The notes beneath the pieces were generated by a model, which saw nothing but the letters and a program-made list of their open reading frames with translations, had not been told where the DNA came from and did no database searches. Of a DNA stretch of 9,869 nucleotides, positions 1 to 6,872 are shown one piece after another. Position 1 is the first letter of the stretch; every line of letters begins with the position of its first letter. The stretch comes from Lentihominibacter excrementipullorum (lineage in GTDB: Bacteria; Bacillota; Clostridia; Peptostreptococcales; Anaerovoracaceae), in assembly GCA_018713975.1 (NCBI GenBank), contig DVOB01000135.1:1-9869 (forward strand), written 5' to 3'. Both the position numbers and the translations under genes were made by a program.

Positions 1-1
1 A

Positions 2-361
2 GAACTCAGGACAAGTGAGAGGAGATGGACACAGGTGACTTATGCTATAGGAGGTTTGGCAGGATTGGTTTTGGGACTGGCGGTAGGTTTCCTGAAAAAT
101 CTTCTGCTTTGGAAAAAATATCTCCGGAACGAGGAGGCTGTCGGCGAAGCGGCAGGCAGAGTCGGAGATCTATATGCGCGGGCGCTGATAAGCTATGGAG
201 TGAACGTGGTGACGTTAGTGCTGGCGTTTCTGGTGAGAAATTTTCTGCCCTTCAGCGAAATCGCCTTTCTGATAGGGACGGCTGCGGGGCTTGTTGTCAT
301 GAATAAAGTTCTGGTGTTCGGCCAGAAGAAACAGGGTGATGGACGAAGGGAGGAGCTGTGA
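2..361 (+). CDS. atpI: ATP synthase subunit I-like membrane protein, probably 5' partial
   Basis: Small hydrophobic protein directly upstream of atpB, the usual place of AtpI, which assists assembly of the c-ring and ion supply to Fo. I see three likely membrane segments (about residues 3-20, 52-67 and 73-90 counted from a GTG codon at 35), with a basic loop KKYLR after the first. The family usually has four segments and about 120-130 residues, so the first may lie left of the window: the frame is open to the edge with no stop. The alternative is a complete 108-residue protein starting at GTG 35, with the purine-rich GAGAGGAG (17-24) as ribosome binding site ten bases away. The stop TGA (359-361) shares one base with the atpB ATG, so the two are translationally coupled. 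Assignment rests on position and hydrophobic pattern more than on diagnostic residues. The product is reasonably sure; the start is not. Confidence 0.6.
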   Translation, partial: ELRTSERRWTQVTYAIGGLAGLVLGLAVGFLKNLLLWKKYLRNEEAVGEAAGRVGDLYARALISYGVNVVTLVLAFLVRNFLPFSEIAFLIGTAAGLVVMNKVLVFGQKKQGDGRREEL

Positions 362-1032
362 TGATAGACGCGCTGCATTCCATAGGGATGTCCAACGGCA
401 TGATAACCAGTGCCGTTATTACGATAATACTGTGTGCCGTTTCCATTGTGGCGGGACGGAGGCTCCAGACGGTGCCGTCCGGTTTTCAGAATTTCGCTGA
501 ATGGGCCATAGAGAGCCTTTATAACTTCTTTTCGGGGATCATGGGCGACAAAGCCTGTCGGAGATATTTCCCGCTGGTAGCCACGCTGTTCATATACATT
601 TTGCTGGCTAATTATTCGGGCCTGCTGCCGGGATCAGGACATATAGACGGACTGGAAGCGCCTACCGGCTCCATAAACTGTACGATGGCCATGGCGATAA
701 TAGTATTCGTGACCATGTTCGCGGTGGGGATAAGATCTCATCATGGCCTGGGATATTTCAAGCACTATTTCAAGCCGTTCGCTTTCCTGTTCCCGTTGAT
801 GATACTTGAGGATCTGGTGAAACCTGTTTCGCTGACGCTCCGTCTTTACGGCAATATATTCGGAGAGCATACGGTGACAAATTCCTTCTTCGATCTGGTG
901 CCGATCGGCCTGCCTGTGGTGATGCAGGCTCTCAGCGTTCTGATGGGGCTGATACAGGCACTGGTGTTCGCGCTGTTGGCAGCTATATACATCAAGGAGG
1001 CTATGCCGGAGGATGAGGAAGAACATCTGTGA
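361..1032 (+). CDS. atpB: F-type ATP synthase subunit a (Fo)
   Basis: Subunit a is the stationary membrane part of Fo that carries ions to and from the c-ring. The protein has 223 residues and is strongly hydrophobic with about five to six membrane spans. The family hallmark is the segment LRLYGNIFGEH, whose Arg (residue 161) is the essential stator arginine facing the c-ring carboxylate. The fourth-helix region with EDLVKPVSLT and the last helix with QALVFALLAAIYI are also typical. The C-terminus is acidic (PEDEEEHL). I chose ATG 361 because GGGAGGAG at 348-355 is well spaced from it and because TGATG overlaps the end of the upstream gene. A GTG at 358 would add one residue but sits too close to the ribosome binding site. 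It is followed by an unusually long, structured gap before atpE. Confidence 0.96.
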   Translation: MIDALHSIGMSNGMITSAVITIILCAVSIVAGRRLQTVPSGFQNFAEWAIESLYNFFSGIMGDKACRRYFPLVATLFIYILLANYSGLLPGSGHIDGLEAPTGSINCTMAMAIIVFVTMFAVGIRSHHGLGYFKHYFKPFAFLFPLMILEDLVKPVSLTLRLYGNIFGEHTVTNSFFDLVPIGLPVVMQALSVLMGLIQALVFALLAAIYIKEAMPEDEEEHL

Positions 1033-1063
1033 GGAGACGTTGTCTGAACGCGGGACGTCATAT

Positions 1064-1120
1064 CGGCGCTCCGCTTCATATATACATATATAATTGTAAA
1101 AAACAAGCGCCGCAAGGCGC
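1064..1120 (+). promoter_or_regulatory. Structured leader between atpB and atpE with competing hairpins
   Basis: This lies in the 111-base gap between atpB and atpE. CGGCGCT (1064-1070) is fully complementary to AGCGCCG (1106-1112). The same right arm also forms a compact hairpin with the next bases: GCGCC (1107-1111), loop GCAA (1112-1115, a GNRA tetraloop), GGCGC (1116-1120). The two structures cannot form together. Between the arms is an AT-rich run (TATATACATATATAATTG). It contains a TATAAT at 1089-1094, but I see no good -35, so an internal promoter is only weakly supported. The GNRA hairpin ends seven bases before the atpE ribosome binding site (AAGGAG, 1128-1133). Role is inferred: the c subunit is needed in about ten copies per enzyme, and extra translation control before atpE is known in other bacteria. 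Confidence 0.4.
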
Positions 1121-1143
1121 GCAGTGAAAGGAGAGAATCGATT

Positions 1144-1368
1144 ATGGGAGGTTTAATAGCAATAGGTGCAGGATTGGCGATAGGTCTGGCAGCGATAGGT
1201 TCTGGAATAGGACAGGGCATCGCGGCGGGAAAAGCTCTTGAAGGAATGGCGCGCCAGCCTGAAGCGGCAGGTATGCTCCGTACCAATATGATACTTTCGT
1301 TTGCTTTTATGGAATCCCTCAGTATATACGGACTGCTGGTCTCGTTCCTGCTGTTTGCGCAGATATAG
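1144..1368 (+). CDS. atpE: F-type ATP synthase subunit c (proteolipid)
   Basis: Subunit c forms the rotating membrane ring that binds H+ or Na+. The 74-residue protein is a two-helix hairpin: helix 1 is glycine-rich (residues about 2-27), the polar loop carries ARQPE (36-40), and helix 2 (about 45-72) holds the ion-binding Glu57. Compared with the Na+ ring of Ilyobacter tartaricus, Gln24, Glu57 and Ser58 match Gln32, Glu65 and Ser66. The residue after Ser is Leu59 where that ring has Thr67. Cyanobacterial H+ rings share the FME context but have Ala in place of Ser. The ion is therefore undecided, with Na+ binding plausible. Eight of nine Ile codons are ATA. The start is ATG 1144, ten bases after AAGGAG (1128-1133), with a structured leader upstream. 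Confidence 0.96.
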   Translation: MGGLIAIGAGLAIGLAAIGSGIGQGIAAGKALEGMARQPEAAGMLRTNMILSFAFMESLSIYGLLVSFLLFAQI

Positions 1369-1428
1369 ACAGGCAGACGCGCGAGGAACTGACATTACTG
1401 AATTTAGCGATGAAAGGGAAACGTAATT

Positions 1429-1935
1429 ATGGTTGAAGCATTGGGGATAAACTTACAAGAGTTTATATTCTACTTGATCAATTTCCTGATTCTCGTGGGG
1501 ATATTGACCAAGTTTTTGTACAGACCTTTTTTGAACGTGCTTGCCACCAGGAAGCAGTCCATCAAGGACGCCCTTGACAACGCCGAACTCACCAACAGAA
1601 GAGCTGATGAGAAGATGGAAAATTACAGCAAGCGGATCGCCAGAGTCGAAGAGGAGAGCCGTGAGATCATCAGGGAAGCCAGGGTGAAGGCCGATGCGCA
1701 GGCGCGTGATATCATAGACGAAGCTCATCGGGAGGCGGCGGCCATCCTTGCCAAAGCGGAGAAATCCATAGAGCAGGAGAAGGAAAAAGCCATGGAGGAC
1801 ATGAAACAGGAGATCGCCGCTCTCGCTATTCTCGCTGCCGAGAAGATCGTGGAGCATGAGATCCAGAAGATGGGACAGGAAGCTGTCGTGGATGAGATCA
1901 TAAGACAGGCAAGGAGTACGGGATGGAAGAACTGA
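1429..1935 (+). CDS. atpF: F-type ATP synthase subunit b (Fo)
   Basis: Subunit b is the peripheral stalk that holds F1 to Fo. The 168-residue protein has one N-terminal membrane helix (residues about 10-30, containing FYLINFLILVGILTKFLY) followed by RPFLNVLATRK, the usual junction. A long charged coiled coil rich in Glu, Lys, Arg and Ala runs from about residue 40 to 140. The C-terminal part (ILAAEKIVEHEI) is the usual delta-binding region. A single b gene is seen, so the stalk should be a homodimer. The site before ATG 1429 is only AAAGGG (1413-1418) at ten-base spacing, weaker than its neighbours. The gene overlaps atpH by 13 bases, and the atpH ribosome binding site lies inside its end, which suggests coupled translation. 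Confidence 0.96.
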   Translation: MVEALGINLQEFIFYLINFLILVGILTKFLYRPFLNVLATRKQSIKDALDNAELTNRRADEKMENYSKRIARVEEESREIIREARVKADAQARDIIDEAHREAAAILAKAEKSIEQEKEKAMEDMKQEIAALAILAAEKIVEHEIQKMGQEAVVDEIIRQARSTGWKN

Positions 1936-2456
1936 CCATTGATTTTACTTACGGCACCGCTCTTTTTGAAGCGGCGAAAGAAACCGGGAAGACAGAGGTC
2001 ATAAAAGAAGAGGCTGCGGGTGTGGCGGAGATATTCCGCAGCCAGCACGACCTGTATAATTTCGTGAAATCCCCGGGTATTTCCGCGGATGAAAAGAAGA
2101 CCGTGATAGGAAATATATTTGAGAGCAGGATCTGTGAGGAGCTCCTTAATTTTCTGTATATCCTCATAGATAAAGGAAGGATAATGCACTTCGACAAGAT
2201 GGTCAAAGTGTATGTGAAGCTGGTAGATAAAGAGGAAGGGATTTCCTACGGAACTGTATATTCGGTCGTCGATCTCGACGATGAACGGATAAAGGAGTTG
2301 GAGGAAGAAACTTCCGGGCTTCTCAAAGTAAATGTAAAGCTGAAAAACGAAATCGATCCCAAGCTGATAGGCGGCGTCAAGATACTTGTGGACGGTAAGA
2401 TGATCGACGCGTCTGTCAGAAAGAAATTTGATGACCTCAGCAGGCAGATAGGCTGA
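1923..2456 (+). CDS. atpH: F-type ATP synthase subunit delta (F1, OSCP)
   Basis: Delta connects the top of the alpha3-beta3 head to the b-subunit stalk. The protein has 177 residues, the normal family length. The N-terminal helical domain begins with FTYGTALFEAA, which matches the usual YAxALFExA pattern. The C-terminal segment IGGVKILVDGKMIDASVRKK (about residues 148-167) fits the delta family signature, in which a G-G-x-x-I-x-x-G core is followed by D-x-S. ATG 1923 has AAGGAG (1911-1916) six bases upstream, within the end of atpF, so start choice is firm. It is followed by a 17-base gap and then atpA. Confidence 0.95.
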   Translation: MEELTIDFTYGTALFEAAKETGKTEVIKEEAAGVAEIFRSQHDLYNFVKSPGISADEKKTVIGNIFESRICEELLNFLYILIDKGRIMHFDKMVKVYVKLVDKEEGISYGTVYSVVDLDDERIKELEEETSGLLKVNVKLKNEIDPKLIGGVKILVDGKMIDASVRKKFDDLSRQIG

Positions 2457-2473
2457 GGCAGGGAGGATATAAA

Positions 2474-4021
2474 ATGAATTTAAGACCGGAAGAGATCAGC
2501 GCGGTAATAAAAGAACAGATAAAAAACTATAAGAATAAGCTGGATATTTCCGATTTTGGTACGGTGATCCAGGTGGGAGACGGCATCGCCAGAGTCTTCG
2601 GGCTGGAAAACTGCATGGCCGGAGAGCTGCTGGAGTTTTCGGGAAATACCTACGGCATGGCTCTCAACCTGGAAGAAGACAATGTGGGCGCCGTAATCCT
2701 GGGTTCTGACCGGGAAATACGAGAGGGCGATATCGTCAGACCTATGGGAAGAGTAGTGGAAGTTCCGGTGGGGGACAATCTGCTGGGGCGTGTCGTCAAC
2801 GCGTTGGGACAGCCTATAGACGGTAAAGGCACCATCGTATCCAACGAGTCCCGGCCGATAGAGTGCGCGGCACCGGGAGTGCTGCAGAGGAAATCGGTAA
2901 ATCAGCCTCTCCAGACAGGTATCAAAGCTATCGACTCGATGATACCTATAGGCAGAGGACAGAGAGAGCTGATAATAGGAGACAGACAGACGGGAAAGAC
3001 TGCGATTGCTATAGATACCATATTGAACCAGAAGGGACAGGATGTTATCTGCATATATGTAGCTATAGGGCAGAAGGCTTCGACCGTGGCCCAGTTGGTT
3101 CAGAACCTGCAGGACAGAGGAGCCATGGAATACACTATCGTCGTGTCGGCTACAGCCTCAGATGTGTCGCCTCTCCAGTACATCGCGCCTTACGCGGGAT
3201 GTGCTATGGCGGAGTATTTCATGTACAAGGGAAAGGATGTCCTTATCGTTTACGACGATTTGTCGAAGCATGCGGTGGCGTACAGAGCCATGTCGCTTTT
3301 GCTGAGAAGACCGCCTGGCAGAGAGGCTTATCCGGGAGATGTATTTTATCTCCATTCCAGACTTCTGGAAAGGGCGGCGAGGCTTTCCGACGAGCTGGGC
3401 GGCGGCTCTATCACAGCGTTGCCTATCATAGAGACTCAGGCCGGAGATGTATCGGCATACATCCCGACTAACGTTATCTCTATCACCGACGGGCAGATAT
3501 TCCTGGAGACGGAGCTGTTTTTCGCGGGGCAGCGGCCGGCCGTAAACGCCGGTATCTCTGTATCGCGAGTAGGAGGAAACGCTCAGATAAAAGCTATGAA
3601 AAAAGTGGCCAGCTCTATCAAGCTGGATCTGGCTCAGTACAGAGAGCTGGCTAATTTCGCTCAGTTTGGTTCCGATGTGGATGACGAGACCAAGACACGT
3701 CTGGAACACGGCCGGATACTGATGGAAATACTCAAACAGCCGCAGTATCAGCCGATACCTGTGGAGAGGCAGATAATGATAATATATGCCGCTGTCAACA
3801 AGTACCTGACAGAGATCGGGGCGGATAATGTCAAAGTGTTCGAAAAGCGCTTGTATGCGCTGATGTCGGAGGAATACCCTCATGTAGGCAACGCCATAAG
3901 GGATACAGGCGTACTGGATGAGGCCAACGAGAAACAGCTCATCGAAGGAATAGAGCGACTCAAGAAAGAGATGAAGCGGGAGCTGGGAATAAAGGAAACG
4001 GAGCACGGTGAGGCCGATTAG
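2474..4021 (+). CDS. atpA: F-type ATP synthase subunit alpha
   Basis: Alpha alternates with beta in the F1 head and carries the non-catalytic nucleotide sites. The 515-residue protein has the usual beta-barrel N-terminus, the P-loop GDRQTGKT (169-176), and the Walker B stretch DVLIVYDD (about 255-262). The alpha/beta signature PAVNAGISVS (355-364) is followed by Arg365, which matches the arginine that reaches into the catalytic site on beta. The C-terminal helical domain ends in a charged tail. Ribosome binding site GGGAGG (2461-2466) is seven bases before ATG 2474. The stop TAG is part of the Shine-Dalgarno sequence of atpG (AGGAGG, 4020-4025). No truncation or frameshift is seen. Confidence 0.98.
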   Translation: MNLRPEEISAVIKEQIKNYKNKLDISDFGTVIQVGDGIARVFGLENCMAGELLEFSGNTYGMALNLEEDNVGAVILGSDREIREGDIVRPMGRVVEVPVGDNLLGRVVNALGQPIDGKGTIVSNESRPIECAAPGVLQRKSVNQPLQTGIKAIDSMIPIGRGQRELIIGDRQTGKTAIAIDTILNQKGQDVICIYVAIGQKASTVAQLVQNLQDRGAMEYTIVVSATASDVSPLQYIAPYAGCAMAEYFMYKGKDVLIVYDDLSKHAVAYRAMSLLLRRPPGREAYPGDVFYLHSRLLERAARLSDELGGGSITALPIIETQAGDVSAYIPTNVISITDGQIFLETELFFAGQRPAVNAGISVSRVGGNAQIKAMKKVASSIKLDLAQYRELANFAQFGSDVDDETKTRLEHGRILMEILKQPQYQPIPVERQIMIIYAAVNKYLTEIGADNVKVFEKRLYALMSEEYPHVGNAIRDTGVLDEANEKQLIEGIERLKKEMKRELGIKETEHGEAD

Positions 4022-4032
4022 GAGGTGTTATT

Positions 4033-4899
4033 ATGGCATCGGACAGCATGCAGGACATAAAGAGGCGCATCAAGAGCGTCACCAGTACGGAGCACATAAC
4101 AAACGCCATGAAGCTGGTATCGGCAGGTAAGCTGAGAAAGGCCAAAGCCATCTTCGAAAAAACCAACGCCAATTCCCACTATATAACCCATACTATAGCG
4201 GAGATCTTCCACAGCGGGCAGGACATCCCGCAGGAATATCTGGCTGGCAACAGGGAGATAAAAACCACCTGTTACATAGTGGTGACCAGCGGACGAGGTC
4301 TCTGCGGAGGATTCAATTCCAATGTTCTGAAAGAGGCCCAGCGGGAAATAGATACGGATTGGGAAGAACCGATCATATACGCTATAGGGACCAAGGGAAA
4401 AGAATATTTCGAAAAACGAGGATATAAGATATACGGAGATTATCTGGCTCCACCTGAGGACATATCCTTCCTCGAGACCAGAGAAATGAGTCTTCCTATA
4501 ATAGACATGTACAATAGAGGTGAGATCGATGAGGTGGTCCTGATATATACCTCCTTCATAAGCTCCATGGAGCAGGAAGTGAAGAATATCACACTGCTGC
4601 CTTTCGAGGTAGAAGAGGATCCGGATATAATGAGGAACTCCAAGCCGGTGGAATACGAGCCGTCTGTGGAGGCTGTCTTCAACTATCTGGTGCCTAAATA
4701 CGTTGAGACTATGATATACGCCGCAGTGGTGGAATCGGCCACATGTGAGCACGCGGCCAGAAGGACGGCCATGGAAAACGCTACGGACAACGCGAGGGAG
4801 ATGCTGGAACAGCTGTCGCTCAATTACAACAGAGCCAGACAGTCGGCTATCACCGATGAGATAATAGAGATCGTAGCGGGATCCGATGCGCAGAAATAG
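4033..4899 (+). CDS. atpG: F-type ATP synthase subunit gamma
   Basis: Gamma is the central rotating shaft that couples the c-ring to the catalytic head. The 288-residue protein starts with the conserved coiled-coil helix (IKRRIKSVTSTEHITNAMKL, with MKLVSAGKLRKA following). The middle domain includes the typical SGRGLCGGFNSNV turn. The long C-terminal helix carries MENATDNAREMLEQLSLNYN, RARQSAITDEIIEIVAGS, which is the family signature. The start is firm: AGGAGG (4020-4025), overlapping the atpA stop, is seven bases before ATG 4033. Its own stop TAG (4897-4899) merges with the first AGGAGG of the tandem repeat that separates it from atpD. Confidence 0.97.
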   Translation: MASDSMQDIKRRIKSVTSTEHITNAMKLVSAGKLRKAKAIFEKTNANSHYITHTIAEIFHSGQDIPQEYLAGNREIKTTCYIVVTSGRGLCGGFNSNVLKEAQREIDTDWEEPIIYAIGTKGKEYFEKRGYKIYGDYLAPPEDISFLETREMSLPIIDMYNRGEIDEVVLIYTSFISSMEQEVKNITLLPFEVEEDPDIMRNSKPVEYEPSVEAVFNYLVPKYVETMIYAAVVESATCEHAARRTAMENATDNAREMLEQLSLNYNRARQSAITDEIIEIVAGSDAQK

Positions 4900-5002
4900 G
4901 AGGCCCTCTGCGAGGACACAGATGCTCACCTTCGGTGAGCAGATAAAGGAGGCCCTCTGCGAGGACACGGATGCTCACCTTTGGTGAGCAGATAAAGGAG
5001 GC
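4898..5002 (+). repeat. Two-and-a-bit copy 49-base tandem repeat between atpG and atpD
   Basis: Copy 1 is 4898-4946 and copy 2 is 4947-4995. They differ at two positions only (A4920/G4969 and C4933/T4982). A third partial unit, AGGAGGC (4996-5002), is the ribosome binding site of atpD. Every unit therefore begins with AGGAGG, at 49-base spacing. Each full copy also has a small CCTC/GAGG hairpin (4905-4915 in copy 1) and a perfect 8-base-pair hairpin TGCTCACC/GGTGAGCA with a three-base loop (4923-4941 and 4972-4990). One of the two differences falls in that loop and so leaves the stem intact. Each copy has GAGGA five bases before an ATG (4922, 4971) that is partly buried in the stem. Known fact: the subunits are needed as one gamma to three beta. 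A role in setting atpD translation or mRNA processing is my inference. Confidence 0.9.
4922..4987 (+). CDS. Possible 21-codon leader ORF upstream of atpD
   Basis: ATG 4922 lies five bases after GAGGA (4912-4916) and opens a 21-residue frame (MLTFGEQIKEALCEDTDAHL then W and TGA at 4985-4987). It arises from reading through both repeat copies: because the unit is 49 bases, the frame shifts between copies and ends just before the atpD ribosome binding site (4996-5001). The equivalent ATG in copy 2 (4971) is instead in frame with atpD. The start codon is partly in the stem of the hairpin 4923-4941, so initiation may be poor. No protein family is recognised. It may well be an untranslated by-product of the duplication. 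Confidence 0.2.
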   Translation: MLTFGEQIKEALCEDTDAHLW

Positions 5003-5006
5003 GAAA

Positions 5007-6398
5007 ATGAGCAAGGGAATAATACATCAGATCATAGGCCCTGTAATAGATATCAAATTCAATGAGGATGAGATGCCGGAGCTGCTGAATGCCATCAATA
5101 TCACTCATGAAGGAAAGTTGATAGTGACGGAAGTGGCTCAGCACATTGGCGATGATGTGGCCAGATGTATCGCGCTGTCATCCACTGACGGTCTGCGCAG
5201 GGGGATGGAAGCCGTAGATACGGGAGAGCCTATCAAAGTGCCTGTAGGGAAGGAAGTCCTGGGCAGGATGTTTAACGTTATCGGCGACACCATAGATGAA
5301 AAGGGCGATGTGGGGACGGAGCTGAGAGCATCTATCCACAGGGCGGCTCCGCCTTTCGAGGAACAGGATACGTCTGCTCAGATATTCGAGACAGGTATCA
5401 AGGTCATAGACCTTATAGCTCCGTATACCAGAGGAGGTAAAGTCGGCCTCTTTGGCGGCGCCGGAGTAGGCAAGACTGTCCTGATACAGGAGCTCATCAG
5501 TAACATAGCAAGAGAGCACGGCGGCATTTCCGTATTCGCCGGAGTAGGAGAGCGTACCAGAGAAGGGAACGATCTTTACTACGAGATGATAGAGTCGGGC
5601 GTTATCGATAAAACGGCCATGGTATTCGGACAGATGAACGAACCTCCGGGGGCCAGAATGAGGGTCGCACTTACAGGGCTGACCATGGCGGAATATTTCC
5701 GTGATAAGGAAAATCAGGATGTGCTGCTGTTCATAGATAATATATTCAGGTTCACTCAGGCGGGATCCGAGGTATCGGCGCTGCTGGGACGTGTACCGTC
5801 AGCTGTAGGATATCAGCCGACGCTGGCTACGGAAATGGGTGCGCTCCAGGAGAGGATAACATCGACGAAGAATGGTTCCATAACATCAGTACAGGCTGTA
5901 TACGTGCCTGCTGATGACTTGACGGACCCGGCGCCGGCGACCACTTTCGCTCATCTGGATGCGACGACAGTACTTTCCAGATCCATCACTGAATTGGGTA
6001 TATATCCGGCGGTCGATCCGCTGGAGTCTACTTCCAGGATAATGGATCCGCTTATACTGGGCGAGGAGCATTATCAGACGGCCAGAGGTGTACAGGAAGT
6101 ATTGCAGCGGTACAAGGACCTTCAGGATATAATCGCTATCCTGGGTATGGATGAGCTGTCGGATGACGACAAGCTTATCGTAGCCAGAGCGAGAAAGATA
6201 CAGCGATTCCTTTCCCAGCCATTCAGCGTGGCGTCCCAGTTCACCGGAATGGAAGGAAAATATCTGCCTCTCAAGGAAACTGTCAGGGGCTTCAAGGAGA
6301 TATTGGAGGGAAGACACGACGAGATCCCGGAGCAAATGTTCCTGTTCGCAGGCGGGATCGACGAGGTTGTCGAGAAATTTGAGAATAGCAGAAAGTAA
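5007..6398 (+). CDS. atpD: F-type ATP synthase subunit beta (catalytic)
   Basis: Beta holds the catalytic sites for ATP synthesis and hydrolysis. The 463-residue protein has the barrel domain starting MSKGIIHQIIGPVIDIKF. It also has the P-loop GGAGVGKT (150-157), the catalytic Glu182 in GERTREG, Walker B LLFIDN (240-245), the signature PAVDPLESTS (334-343), and the DELSDDD loop (382-388), equivalent to the DELSEED lever that contacts gamma. I chose ATG 5007 because AGGAGG (4996-5001) is five bases before it and the N-terminus then matches the family. An in-frame ATG at 4971 in repeat copy 2 would add 12 residues (MLTFGEQIKEAK) and has a weaker GAGGA site. All catalytic residues I can check are present. 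Confidence 0.97.
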   Translation: MSKGIIHQIIGPVIDIKFNEDEMPELLNAINITHEGKLIVTEVAQHIGDDVARCIALSSTDGLRRGMEAVDTGEPIKVPVGKEVLGRMFNVIGDTIDEKGDVGTELRASIHRAAPPFEEQDTSAQIFETGIKVIDLIAPYTRGGKVGLFGGAGVGKTVLIQELISNIAREHGGISVFAGVGERTREGNDLYYEMIESGVIDKTAMVFGQMNEPPGARMRVALTGLTMAEYFRDKENQDVLLFIDNIFRFTQAGSEVSALLGRVPSAVGYQPTLATEMGALQERITSTKNGSITSVQAVYVPADDLTDPAPATTFAHLDATTVLSRSITELGIYPAVDPLESTSRIMDPLILGEEHYQTARGVQEVLQRYKDLQDIIAILGMDELSDDDKLIVARARKIQRFLSQPFSVASQFTGMEGKYLPLKETVRGFKEILEGRHDEIPEQMFLFAGGIDEVVEKFENSRK

Positions 6399-6413
6399 AG
6401 GCGGGAGACGGGT

Positions 6414-6851
6414 ATGGCAAACAGCGTGAAATTGGAGATAATAACTCCGTCAAAGATGTTTTACCGCGGGTATGTGGAGCTGGTGATCGTCACCACGCTG
6501 GAAGGAGACGAAGGCTTCATGGCGGGCCATTCCTGGGCCTGCAAGCTCCTGGACATAGGAGAATTGTGGATACAGGAAGAAGGCGCCGCCAAAGATGAGT
6601 TCAGAGTTGCTGCCGTAGCGGGCGGATTTATTGATGTGCGCGACAGCATCATTATCTATACTGACGCCGTCGAGTGGTCGGAGGATATAGACATGGAGCG
6701 CGTCCTCAGCGAGAAGGCCAAAGCGGAGGACTGGTTGACTCATCATCAGGAGGATGCGGACCCTAACGATGTTTTGAAGGCCAAGATCGCCATTTCCAAG
6801 GCGATAACCAGGTCTCATGTCGCCGAAGGCGGCTATAGGAGGAAGCACTGA
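6414..6851 (+). CDS. atpC: F-type ATP synthase subunit epsilon
   Basis: Epsilon sits at the foot of the central stalk and limits ATP hydrolysis. The 145-residue protein has the N-terminal beta-sandwich (LEIITPSKMFYRGYVELVIV, then GDEGFMAGH) and a C-terminal helical hairpin (about 95-140). The family usually reads G-H-x-P-L-V-T after the GDxGxxxGH element. Here it is GHSWACKLL, so the conserved Pro-Leu is replaced. The later AVAGGFIDVRDSIIIYTD strand is typical. ATG 6414 is preceded by GGGAG (6403-6407) at six bases, and the gene starts 15 bases after atpD. It is the last ATP synthase gene; the hydrogenase-regulator gene follows after 21 bases. Confidence 0.93.
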   Translation: MANSVKLEIITPSKMFYRGYVELVIVTTLEGDEGFMAGHSWACKLLDIGELWIQEEGAAKDEFRVAAVAGGFIDVRDSIIIYTDAVEWSEDIDMERVLSEKAKAEDWLTHHQEDADPNDVLKAKIAISKAITRSHVAEGGYRRKH

Positions 6852-6872
6852 TAAATAGTAGGAGGGATGATA

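Noticed and set aside
25..306. 93-codon + strand ORF starting ATG 25
   Set aside because: Arg/Gly/Ser-rich frame overlapping the hydrophobic AtpI-like frame, which fits position and membrane pattern far better.
1087..1096. Internal atpE promoter at TATAAT (1089-1094)
   Set aside because: No -35 or TG extension at the right distance; the run is simply AT-rich.
2863..3471. 202-codon + strand ORF inside atpA
   Set aside because: Out-of-frame reading of the conserved alpha P-loop and Walker B region; no independent start signal.
4018..4968. 316-codon - strand ORF over atpG
   Set aside because: Antisense shadow of a clearly recognised gamma subunit; no ribosome binding site or family resemblance.
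4898..5002. Tandem repeats as a CRISPR array
   Set aside because: The copies are directly adjacent with no spacers, and there are only two full units.
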